DNA of 40,802 bases from Deltaproteobacteria bacterium (GTDB lineage: Bacteria > Desulfobacterota > Desulfuromonadia > Geobacterales > Pseudopelobacteraceae): assembly GCA_021782545.1 (NCBI GenBank), contig JAJXUW010000005.1, forward strand, positions 1 through 40,802. Direction: 5' to 3'. This document shows positions 34,142-40,802 of this stretch, piece by piece; positions within the stretch are counted from its first letter, which is position 1, and every line of letters starts with the position of its first letter. Both the position numbers and the translations under genes were made by a program. The notes beneath the pieces were generated by a model. That model saw only the letters and a program-made list of their open reading frames with translations. It was not told where the DNA came from and searched no databases.

Positions 34142-34918
34142 ATGGAACCAGACCAAGCTGTCCAGGAGATGGAGTCGCCCCCGCAGACCCCGGGGCCGAT
34201 CTTGCGCCGTTGCCGTGAATTCAACCAGATAACCCTCGATGAGGCGGCCGAGGCCACCAAGATCGGTAAAAACTACCTGCGAGCGTTGGAAGAAGACCGC
34301 ACCGCCGACTTTGCCAGCCCAGCCTACCGCAAGGGGTTTCTGCGGATTTACGCCACCCATCTGGGCCTGAATGCAGACGACCTCCTGCGGATGCTGGAGC
34401 CTGAACAGCCCGCCGGCGTTCCAGCCGAGACGGCCAGGGCACTTCAAGAGACTGAAGCGGCCCGTTTTACCTGGCAGCGCCTGCTCCTGCCCTCGATACT
34501 CCTGGCCATCATCATCGTACTTGCCCTGTTCATGCATGCCAACGATCAACCGGTGATCCGCCGGCCAGCTAAACCGGTGCCGGTAGTCCAGCCTCCACGG
34601 TCAAGCGCCCAGCGCCTGCCGGCTACCGACACATCAGCCACAGCAGCACCAGCAACGGTGCCGTCATCAGGCATCACGTTACGAATCAGGGTCTTGCGCA
34701 AGGGCACTCTGGTTGTTACCATGGACGATGTGACGAGCCAGTCCTATGACTTAAGTGAGGGCGACCTGATCGAATGGAAGGCAGACCGGGTCATCAACCT
34801 GGAGCTGAGCGATCCGGGCAGTGTCGAGATGGAACTGAATGGCAAACCGTACAAACCGGCCCTGCCGCCCGGCCAGCCGGCCACGCTGACCCTTGACGCC
34901 GCTGGTGTCCACCCCTGA
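34142..34918 (+). CDS. RodZ-like protein: cytoplasmic HTH, one TM helix, periplasmic DUF4115 domain
   Basis: The 258-residue protein has an Xre-type helix-turn-helix near 18-85 (ILRRCREFNQITLDEAAEATKIGKNYLRALEED, SPAYRKGFLRIYATHLGLN), a transmembrane helix about 117-137 (LLLPSILLAIIIVLALF), a Pro/Ala-rich linker, and a beta-rich C-terminal domain about 180-258 (ITLRIRVLRKGTLVVTMD, EWKADRVINLELSDPGSVEMELNG). This is the RodZ layout; RodZ links MreB filaments to the cell-wall machinery and cell shape. AGGAG lies 5-9 nt before the ATG. Close spacing to the TPR lipoprotein and GAF gene gives one operon. Not adjacent to mreB, so a non-canonical paralogue is possible. Confidence 0.87.
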   Translation: MEPDQAVQEMESPPQTPGPILRRCREFNQITLDEAAEATKIGKNYLRALEEDRTADFASPAYRKGFLRIYATHLGLNADDLLRMLEPEQPAGVPAETARALQETEAARFTWQRLLLPSILLAIIIVLALFMHANDQPVIRRPAKPVPVVQPPRSSAQRLPATDTSATAAPATVPSSGITLRIRVLRKGTLVVTMDDVTSQSYDLSEGDLIEWKADRVINLELSDPGSVEMELNGKPYKPALPPGQPATLTLDAAGVHP

Positions 34919-34948
34919 TCAATCAAGTTTTACGTCAAGGAGCAACAT

Positions 34949-35695
34949 ATGCAGATTGCAGCCCGTTGTCGCAAATGCGGCAAGGTAATGAGCAGCCAAC
35001 GGATAGACAACTACCGGGTCAAACTGACCTGTTCCTGCGGCTACAGTGATTATCGAACCGCCACCGAACGGATCAAGACCGTCAATCCCTACTACCATCG
35101 CGCCAATATGACGCCGTTCATCGAAAACGACCGCGGCAACATGGTTCTGACCATGCAGCGGGCTGACCGAGAGCACCTGGAGATCATCTCGCTGGAAGAG
35201 ATCAGCATGCTGGTCTCTTCCGATTTCGACCTGGCGGAGGTACTACGTTCCGTTGCCGGAAAACTGGCCCATCAGCTCAAGGCCAGCGTCTGCAACATCT
35301 ATCTGCTGGAAGGCGACGACCTGATCCTCAAGGCCACCTACGGCTTTGAAAAAGACCATATCAACAAGATCCACATCAAGATCGGCGAGGGGATTACCGG
35401 CACCGTGGCCAAGAACCTGCAGCCGATCAACCTGTCCAAGGCCTCTGCAGACCCGCGCTACAAAGTGTTTCCCGAACTTAACGAAGAGAAGTACAACTCC
35501 ATGCTCTCCTACCCGATCACCGACAAAAAGGACTGCTACGGGGTGATTAATGTCCAGACCACCTCGATGCGCACCTTTCCGGAGGATGAGTTGTACTTTG
35601 TTTCAATCATCGCCAACCTGATCCTGACCGCCATAAAAATCCGGCGGACCACAGCCTCCAGACTCTGTCGCCCAGAGGCTGGCGGTGAACCTTGA
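34949..35695 (+). CDS. Zinc-ribbon plus GAF-domain signalling protein
   Basis: The 248-residue protein starts with a short metal-ribbon-like segment holding Cys7, Cys10, Cys28 and Cys30 (CRKC and CSC; the second pair is spaced by one residue, not two). A GAF domain spans about 80-235 (ISLEEISMLVSSDFDLAEVLRSVAGKLAHQL, ASVCNIYLLEGDDLILKATYGF, IGEGITGTVAKNLQPINL, YPITDKKDCYGVINVQ). GAF domains bind small ligands or cofactors; with no output domain, the protein may act by contact with another component or bind nucleic acid through the ribbon. AAGGAG lies 6 nt before the ATG. The next promoter begins over its stop codon, so the following cassette is separate. Confidence 0.85.
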   Translation: MQIAARCRKCGKVMSSQRIDNYRVKLTCSCGYSDYRTATERIKTVNPYYHRANMTPFIENDRGNMVLTMQRADREHLEIISLEEISMLVSSDFDLAEVLRSVAGKLAHQLKASVCNIYLLEGDDLILKATYGFEKDHINKIHIKIGEGITGTVAKNLQPINLSKASADPRYKVFPELNEEKYNSMLSYPITDKKDCYGVINVQTTSMRTFPEDELYFVSIIANLILTAIKIRRTTASRLCRPEAGGEP

Positions 35696-35719
35696 CACCC
35701 CCCGACTCCATGCTAGAAT
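35692..35719 (+). promoter_or_regulatory. Strong sigma-70 promoter of the signalling cassette
   Basis: TTGACA (35692-35697), 16-nt spacer and extended -10 TGC-TAGAAT (35711-35719). The -35 overlaps the stop codon of the GAF gene. Transcription would begin near 35726. Confidence 0.7.
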
Positions 35720-35752
35720 TGTCGTACCGAGTGCAGACCAATGGAGTCAGCA

Positions 35753-36154
35753 GTGTCAAAACCGCACAGAAGGATACTGGTTGTCGATGACGAAGAAAAC
35801 ACGCGGCTTGCCCTGACACGTTTACTTGCCAGGGAAGGCTATGATGTGAAGACCGCCGCCAATGGCAGCGAGGCCCTCAATCAGATCCGCAGCCATCCGG
35901 TAGAGCTGATCATCACCGACCTGAACATGCCGGTGATGAACGGCCTGGCCTTTCTGCGTGAATTAAACCGCGAGCAGCCGGCCAGCAACGTGATCATGAT
36001 CACCGCCTACGGCGAGGTGGAATCCTATCTGGAAGCGCTCAACCTGGGCGCCTTTGAATACCTGAACAAACCGGTCAAACTTGATGAGCTCAAGAAAGTC
36101 ATGCGCAAGATGTTTCATGAACCGATCGTGAACGGCGAGGAGGAATTGCAATGA
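35753..36154 (+). CDS. Stand-alone receiver-domain response regulator (NtrC-type receiver)
   Basis: Two starts are in frame: ATG 35741 (ORF track, 137 aa) without a ribosome site, and GTG 35753 (133 aa) with GGAG 6 nt upstream. I favour the GTG. From it, acidic Asp12/Asp13, phospho-acceptor Asp56 in IITDLNMP, Thr in MITAYGE and Lys in LNKPVKLDEL form a complete receiver, closest to NtrC-family receivers. No output domain follows, so it works as a phosphate relay or by protein contact, as in CheY-like or Spo0F-like proteins. The stop overlaps the universal stress gene by 4 bp. Confidence 0.88.
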   Translation: MSKPHRRILVVDDEENTRLALTRLLAREGYDVKTAANGSEALNQIRSHPVELIITDLNMPVMNGLAFLRELNREQPASNVIMITAYGEVESYLEALNLGAFEYLNKPVKLDELKKVMRKMFHEPIVNGEEELQ

Positions 36155-36603
36155 AATCATTCCAAAAGATACTGATTGCCACTGATTTTTCGGACTGTTC
36201 CGAAGAGGCCTGCGCCTATGCCCTGGATCTGGCCCGCAAGTTCGACGCATCGCTTCTGGTGCTGCATGTCATTAACGAACCGGTCGACCTGCGCGGTTTC
36301 TATGTGCCGCATATCTCCTTTGACCAGCTGGAAAAGGAGATAGCAGAGGGGGCGGCCACCATGCTGGAGACCTTCTGCAAAGAAAACCTGCAGGACTTCA
36401 ACCGCTACAGCAGCCTGGTCGTAAGCGGCGTCCCGTATGAAGAGATCAACCGCATCGCCCAGGAACAGTCCTTCGATCTGGTCGTGATCGGCACCCATGG
36501 CCGCAGCGGCCTGGACCACCTGATCTTCGGCAGTACCGCCGAACGCGTGGTACGCAGTGCGCCCTGCCCTGTCCTGACCACCCGTCTGCCGAACGTCATC
36601 TGA
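36151..36603 (+). CDS. Universal stress protein (UspA family)
   Basis: The 150-residue protein has the family start FQKILIATDFSDCSEEACAYALDLAR and the nucleotide-binding motif GTHGRSGLDHLIFGSTAERVVRSAPCPVL near residues 113-143, matching G-2x-G-9x-G-S/T. It therefore probably binds ATP, as UspFG-type members do. USP proteins help survival under stress in ways that are mostly unclear. Its 4-bp overlap with the receiver gene, and 7 nt before the kinase gene, ties it closely to this relay; a signalling input role is inference. Confidence 0.93.
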   Translation: MKSFQKILIATDFSDCSEEACAYALDLARKFDASLLVLHVINEPVDLRGFYVPHISFDQLEKEIAEGAATMLETFCKENLQDFNRYSSLVVSGVPYEEINRIAQEQSFDLVVIGTHGRSGLDHLIFGSTAERVVRSAPCPVLTTRLPNVI

Positions 36604-36610
36604 CCAGCCG

Positions 36611-37807
36611 ATGGGTAGGGATGATGCCGATTCCGGAGCACCGATCGCCAGCATCATAATTGTTGATGATGACCCCGCCGTTCTGGAACTGGTCTCGTTC
36701 CTGCTGGCCCAACGCGGTCATCGGGTTACCACCGCAACCGACGCCCGGACGGCGCTCAGCCTGATCACTGCCGAAAAACCCGAGCTGGTGCTGATGGACT
36801 ACCTGCTGCCCGACCAGGATGGCCTGTCGTTGTTGCAGACTATCCGCGAGCAGTTTCCCGCCACCTATGTCATCATGTTTTCAGGCCAGGGCGACCAGGA
36901 AATCGTCGTCAAACTGATGAAGGCGGGGGCCGCTGAATACCTGCTGAAACCGTTCAACAACCGCACCCTCCTGGAACGGGTCGACGGGGTGTTGCGCCTG
37001 CGGGAGATCGAGCAGGCCAACCGCGCCTTGCAGACCGAGCGAGAGCGGCTTTTGCTGGAGATCGAGACCTGGAACCGCGAACTGCAGGAACGTGTCCGCG
37101 AAAAGAGCGAGGCGTTGCAGCAGGCCCAGACCGAGATCGCCCAGACCGAAAAACTGGCCGCCTTAGGGTATCTTTCGGCCGGCATGGCCCATGAGATACG
37201 CAACCCGCTCAACTCTATCGCCCTGTTTACCCAGCTGATCCGACAAGGCGTTGACGATGAGGAACTCTGTGACTATCTGGACAAGACCCTCAAAGAGGTG
37301 GACCGGATCGACGGCATCATCCGCAAACTGGTTGATGCGGCAGGCCGCAGCCGCACCATCGCACCCGATGTCAAGGTCGATCAGGTGATCCATTCGGCGC
37401 TGGAGGTATTCGCCCCTCAGATCGAGGCACGCCGTATCGCCGTATCGTTGCACTGTGATGCACCGCCACTCCCCATCATGGCTGACCCGGCTGAACTGGA
37501 GCAGATCTTTACCAATCTGTTTCTAAACGCCCTGGAAGAGATGCCCCAAGGCGGACGACTGGCCATTGAGGTGACCAACCCGGAACAGCGGGTCGTGGTT
37601 CGTGTGAGCGACACCGGCGGCGGCATACCTGAGGAGTTGCGGGAGACCGTCTTCGAACCGTTTTTCACGACGAAAAGCCGCGGTACCGGCATCGGTCTGC
37701 CGGTCGTGCGCAGGATCGCCCGCTTGTACCGTGGCGATGTCACCATAGAGCAGACCTCGCCACGCGGAACCACCTTCCGGGTCAGTTTTCCCTCCTTCCA
37801 GGGATGA
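36611..37807 (+). CDS. Receiver-histidine kinase hybrid (REC-coiled coil-HisKA-HATPase)
   Basis: The 398-residue soluble protein has an N-terminal receiver (12-130; Asp63 in LMDYLLP, Lys113 in LLKPF), a coiled coil (about 132-180), HisKA with phospho-acceptor His194 in SAGMAHEIRNPLNSI, and an ATPase domain (NLFLNALEEMPQG, VSDTGGGIPEELRETVFEPFFTTKSRGTGIGLPVV). This NtrB-like kinase core switched by its own receiver suggests a relay in which an upstream kinase controls it. It has no membrane helix. ATG 36611 is the only plausible start and has no good ribosome site, so translation may be coupled to the USP gene 7 nt upstream. Likely targets are the two single-domain receivers on either side. 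Confidence 0.92.
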   Translation: MGRDDADSGAPIASIIIVDDDPAVLELVSFLLAQRGHRVTTATDARTALSLITAEKPELVLMDYLLPDQDGLSLLQTIREQFPATYVIMFSGQGDQEIVVKLMKAGAAEYLLKPFNNRTLLERVDGVLRLREIEQANRALQTERERLLLEIETWNRELQERVREKSEALQQAQTEIAQTEKLAALGYLSAGMAHEIRNPLNSIALFTQLIRQGVDDEELCDYLDKTLKEVDRIDGIIRKLVDAAGRSRTIAPDVKVDQVIHSALEVFAPQIEARRIAVSLHCDAPPLPIMADPAELEQIFTNLFLNALEEMPQGGRLAIEVTNPEQRVVVRVSDTGGGIPEELRETVFEPFFTTKSRGTGIGLPVVRRIARLYRGDVTIEQTSPRGTTFRVSFPSFQG

Positions 37808-37829
37808 ACCGATCTGCCGGAGAGACGCG

Positions 37830-38237
37830 ATGACCACCGTGCCAGCCAGCATCCTACTCATCGATGACGACCCCTTTTACCTGCGGGTGTTAGGGGCCGT
37901 GTTCCGTGAGAACGGCTACCTTGTCAGTACGGCCCGCGATGGCATCGAAGGGATCAAGGTCTATCTGGACAAGCGCCCCCAGGTGGTGATCAGTGACCTG
38001 GTGATGCCCCGCATGGGCGGGGTCAGCACCTGTATTGAGATCCGCCGCCTGGCCGGCGAACAGGAACCGATCATCATCCTGCTCACCTCCATGTTCCAGG
38101 AAGGCCCCCACGAACATACCCCCCCCGACATGGGGGCCCGTTATCACATCCCCAAGACCACCACACCGCTTGACATCGTGATCCTGGTGGAGCAGTTGCT
38201 GACCCGCGACCGGCAGCCCCTGCCACCCTCTGCCTGA
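37830..38237 (+). CDS. Stand-alone receiver-domain protein
   Basis: The 135-residue protein is a single receiver domain: acidic Asp12-Asp14, phospho-acceptor Asp56 in VVISDLVMP, Thr in IILLTSM and Lys in IPKTTTP. The Lys loop carries an extra HEHTPPDMGARYH region before it. GGAGAG lies about 6 nt before the ATG. It is 22 nt after the kinase gene and 2 nt before the FAD gene, so it may be the output of the kinase. With no DNA-binding part, it would act by contact with other proteins. Confidence 0.9.
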   Translation: MTTVPASILLIDDDPFYLRVLGAVFRENGYLVSTARDGIEGIKVYLDKRPQVVISDLVMPRMGGVSTCIEIRRLAGEQEPIIILLTSMFQEGPHEHTPPDMGARYHIPKTTTPLDIVILVEQLLTRDRQPLPPSA

Positions 38238-38239
38238 CC

Positions 38240-39817
38240 ATGCCCGTTCTTCTGCGAAACCTGACCCTGCGTCCCGGTGATGACGAAGGGAACTTGCCCC
38301 TGTTGACGGCCCAGGCCTGTGGTCTGCCACCTTCGGCCCTGCAGGAATTCCGCATCCTGCGCAAAGGGGTGGATGCCCGCAAAAAACCGCGCGTCCTCCT
38401 GGTCTATACGGTTTCCTTCAGCCTGTCCGATGAAGAGGCCTTCTGGCAGCGGCAGAGCGGCAACCCCCATCTGGAACGGCTGCCGGCTACGGCACCGCTG
38501 GCCGTTACCAAACGCCGTGCCAGCGAGCCTGTTGCCATCGTTGGCATGGGGCCGGCCGGCCTGTTCTGTGCCCTGCGCCTGGCTGCCTACGGCATTGCCG
38601 CCACCCTGTTCGAACGGGGAAAGCCGGTGGAACAACGCGTACAGGATGTGACCCGCTTCTGGCGGGATGGGCAGTTGGATACGGAGAGCAATGTGCAGTT
38701 TGGTGAAGGCGGGGCCGGCACCTTTTCCGACGGCAAGCTAACCTGCCGCCTGCGCGACCCCAACACCTCCTGGGTGCTGGACCAGCTGGTCACGTTCGGG
38801 GCCCCGGCGGAGATTCGCTACCAGGCGAAACCTCACGTGGGCACGGACCGACTGCGTCATCTGGTGGCGGCCATCCGAAAACATCTTGCCGAAAACGGCA
38901 TGACGATCCGTTTTTCAACGCGATGCACCGGGTTGTCTACCACAAACGGCCAGCTGTATGCGGTACGCTGCAATGACCACGAGGAGGTCGCCTGCCGCCA
39001 TCTCGTGTTGGCCATCGGCCACAGCGCCCGGGATACCTACGCCGAACTTGCCGGCCACGGGCTCCTGATGGAACCCAAGCCGTTCGCCATCGGCCTGCGG
39101 GTGGAACATCCCCAGGGGTTGGTCGACAGCATCCAGTACGGGCAGCCCCATCCGGCCCTGCCCAGGGCCGATTACGCCCTCACCTACAACAACCACACCA
39201 CCGGACGCAGCTGTTATTCCTTCTGCATGTGTCCCGGCGGTGTGGTAATCGCCAGTTCTTCCGAGGTGGGGATGGTGGTGACCAACGGCATGAGCAACCT
39301 GGGGCGTGATTCTGGACAGGCCAACAGCGCCCTGGTGGTGAATGTGCGACCAGAGGACTTTGACGGTGGCGACCCCCTGGCCGGGGTTCGCTTTCAGCAG
39401 CAGTGGGAACGGCGCGCCTTCGAGGCCGGCGACTGCAGCTACCACGCCCCGTCACAGAACCTGTTGACCTTTCTCAGGCGCGGGAGCGGGCCGGTGCGCT
39501 CCAGCTACCGTCCCGGCACCGTGGAGGCCGATCTGGCTGCCGTGCTGCCGGACTATGTTACTGCTACCCTGCGGGAAGGGATCGAGGCATTTGACCGAAA
39601 GATGCGGGGCTTTGTCACCTCCGAGGCCACCCTGACCGGGGTGGAGACCCGCACCTCGGCGCCCTTACGCATCCTGCGGGGCGAGGACTGCCAGGCTCCA
39701 GGCCTGCGGGGGCTCTACCCCTGCGGTGAAGGGGCCGGCTATGCCGGCGGTATCATGTCCGCCGCCCTGGACGGCGTGCGGGTGGCGGACATGATCGCGA
39801 GGCAGTTTACTCCCTGA
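38240..39817 (+). CDS. FAD-dependent dehydrogenase of unknown substrate (COG2509 type)
   Basis: The 525-residue flavoprotein has an N-terminal region of about 90 residues ([40 protein letters not shown]), then the FAD-binding Rossmann motif [18 protein letters not shown], the [21 protein letters not shown] segment typical of this uncharacterised family, [41 protein letters not shown], and the C-terminal [29 protein letters not shown]. It resembles other NAD(FAD)-utilising dehydrogenases with no known reaction. Start is 2 nt after the receiver gene with no ribosome site, so translational coupling is likely. Its 3' end overlaps proA on the opposite strand by 11 bp. Confidence 0.9.
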   Translation: MPVLLRNLTLRPGDDEGNLPLLTAQACGLPPSALQEFRILRKGVDARKKPRVLLVYTVSFSLSDEEAFWQRQSGNPHLERLPATAPLAVTKRRASEPVAIVGMGPAGLFCALRLAAYGIAATLFERGKPVEQRVQDVTRFWRDGQLDTESNVQFGEGGAGTFSDGKLTCRLRDPNTSWVLDQLVTFGAPAEIRYQAKPHVGTDRLRHLVAAIRKHLAENGMTIRFSTRCTGLSTTNGQLYAVRCNDHEEVACRHLVLAIGHSARDTYAELAGHGLLMEPKPFAIGLRVEHPQGLVDSIQYGQPHPALPRADYALTYNNHTTGRSCYSFCMCPGGVVIASSSEVGMVVTNGMSNLGRDSGQANSALVVNVRPEDFDGGDPLAGVRFQQQWERRAFEAGDCSYHAPSQNLLTFLRRGSGPVRSSYRPGTVEADLAAVLPDYVTATLREGIEAFDRKMRGFVTSEATLTGVETRTSAPLRILRGEDCQAPGLRGLYPCGEGAGYAGGIMSAALDGVRVADMIARQFTP

Positions 39818-40802
39818 CCTGGCCATCCCCATAGACGATGAACTTGGTGGTGGTCAGATCCTCCAGCCCCATCGGGCCGAAGGAATGCAGCTTGGTGGTA
39901 GAGATGCCGATCTCGGCCCCCAGCCCAAGCTGACCACCGTCGTTGAAACGGGTAGAGGCGTTCACCAGCACGCAGGAGGAGTTGACCTCGCGGATAAAAC
40001 GCTGGGCATGGCCGTAGTCGCTGGTGATGATCACCTCGCTGTGCAGTGAGCTGTAGCGGTTGATATGCTCGATCGCCTCGTCCAGGTCGGCCACCACCTT
40101 GCAGGCCAGGATCAGCTCCAGGTACTCGGCGGCCCAATCCTCCTCGGTTGCCGGCTTCGCCTGCGGCGCATAGGCACGAAACGCCGCATCACCCCGCAGT
40201 TCTACCCCCGCGTCCCCTAACGCCCGGGCGATCTGCGGCACGAAGGCTGCGGCCGCATCCTTGTGGATCAGCAGGGTCTCCAGGGCGTTACAGACCCCAG
40301 GTCGCTGGGTCTTGGCGTTGATGATGATCCGGGTGGCCATCGCAAAATCGGCCTGTGCATCCACAAAGGCGTGGCAGACCCCCTTGTAATGCTTGATGAC
40401 CGGAATCCGCGAGTTCTCCACCACAAAACGGATCAGGCTCTCGCCGCCGCGGGGGATGATCAGATCGATCAGCTCCTCCTGCTTGAGCATCTCCAGCACC
40501 CCTTCACGCTCGGTGAACGGGATCAATGACAGGGCTGAGGCAGGTATGCCCAGCTCCTGCATCACCCCCTGCAGAATCGTGGCAATAGCCCGGTTGGAAT
40601 GTATCGCCTCGGAGCCGCCCCGCAGGATCACGGCGTTGCCGCTCTTCAGACACAGGGCAGCGGCATCGGCGGTCACGTTGGGGCGCGATTCGTACACAAT
40701 ACCGATCACCCCCAGCGGGATCCGCATCTTGCCCACCATGATCCCGTTGGGACGTCTCCACATCCGGGTCACTTCCCCCACCGGGTCCGGCAGGGCAGCC
40801 AC
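39807..40802 (-). CDS. proA: Glutamate-5-semialdehyde dehydrogenase (gamma-glutamyl phosphate reductase), 5' end outside the window
   Basis: The visible 331 residues are the C-terminal four-fifths of ProA; the apparent start at 40802 is the window edge. The enzyme reduces glutamyl 5-phosphate with NADPH in proline synthesis. Signatures: [76 protein letters not shown], catalytic Cys in [54 protein letters not shown] and [11 protein letters not shown]. It converges on the FAD gene. No terminator was seen between them, because coding sequences overlap. Confidence 0.96.
   Translation of the reverse strand: MAALPDPVGEVTRMWRRPNGIMVGKMRIPLGVIGIVYESRPNVTADAAALCLKSGNAVILRGGSEAIHSNRAIATILQGVMQELGIPASALSLIPFTEREGVLEMLKQEELIDLIIPRGGESLIRFVVENSRIPVIKHYKGVCHAFVDAQADFAMATRIIINAKTQRPGVCNALETLLIHKDAAAAFVPQIARALGDAGVELRGDAAFRAYAPQAKPATEEDWAAEYLELILACKVVADLDEAIEHINRYSSLHSEVIITSDYGHAQRFIREVNSSCVLVNASTRFNDGGQLGLGAEIGISTTKLHSFGPMGLEDLTTTKFIVYGDGQVRE

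Overview
The window is about 41 kb of GC-rich, densely packed bacterial chromosome. Gene content points to a Geobacter-like member of the Desulfuromonadales/Geobacterales: a membrane-bound selenocysteine formate dehydrogenase, several c-di-GMP and two-component proteins, anaerobic-type cobalamin enzymes and an odhAB-lpd operon. This assignment is inference from gene content and protein style; no marker RNA gene is present. I saw no tRNA, rRNA, CRISPR array, insertion sequence or prophage. The region reads as core genome, with one decayed gene.

Layout. Bases 1-2117 hold the 3' end of an RND drug-efflux inner-membrane pump followed by its outer-membrane lipoprotein channel. Bases 2118-2791 hold a truncated, frameshifted HlyD-type adaptor remnant and the leader of the formate dehydrogenase operon. 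Bases 2792-8290 are fdnG-fdnH-fdnI-fdhE. The catalytic subunit is split in the ORF track by an in-frame TGA that is a selenocysteine codon with a clear SECIS hairpin. Bases 8357-13708 encode the complete 2-oxoglutarate dehydrogenase complex (E1, E2, E3). Bases 13781-15705 encode two cobalamin methyltransferases (CbiET, CbiL/CobI). Bases 15777-19957 encode an acyl-CoA ligase overlapping an unusual JAMM-peptidase/DinG-helicase fusion.

Bases 20003-23843 hold a secreted protein of unknown function, a convergent 4-TM membrane protein, and a divergent histidine kinase-HIT-M16 peptidase operon. Bases 23861-28543 (minus strand) form a likely five-gene operon: rsmB, rpe, response regulator-GGDEF, a 66-aa protein and an exported transglutaminase-like protein. 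Bases 28717-33294 hold ndk, a terminator, then rlmN, a PAS-PAS protein with degenerate GGDEF, mtnP and a PfkB kinase. Bases 33381-35695 encode a TPR lipoprotein, a RodZ-like protein and a zinc-ribbon-GAF protein. Bases 35753-39817 form a signalling cassette (receiver, universal stress protein, receiver-kinase, receiver) ending in a FAD dehydrogenase. The window closes in proA on the minus strand.

The best candidates for something less well described are the JAMM-DinG fusion with a complete metalloprotease motif, the receiver/USP/kinase/receiver cassette behind a strong promoter, the degenerate GGDEF protein that keeps its inhibitory c-di-GMP site, a possible bidirectional promoter with a palindromic -10 at 21134-21141, and a terminator whose 3' arm doubles as the rlmN ribosome-binding site. 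I saw no defence island or obviously novel multi-gene system. All start sites and promoters are read by eye.
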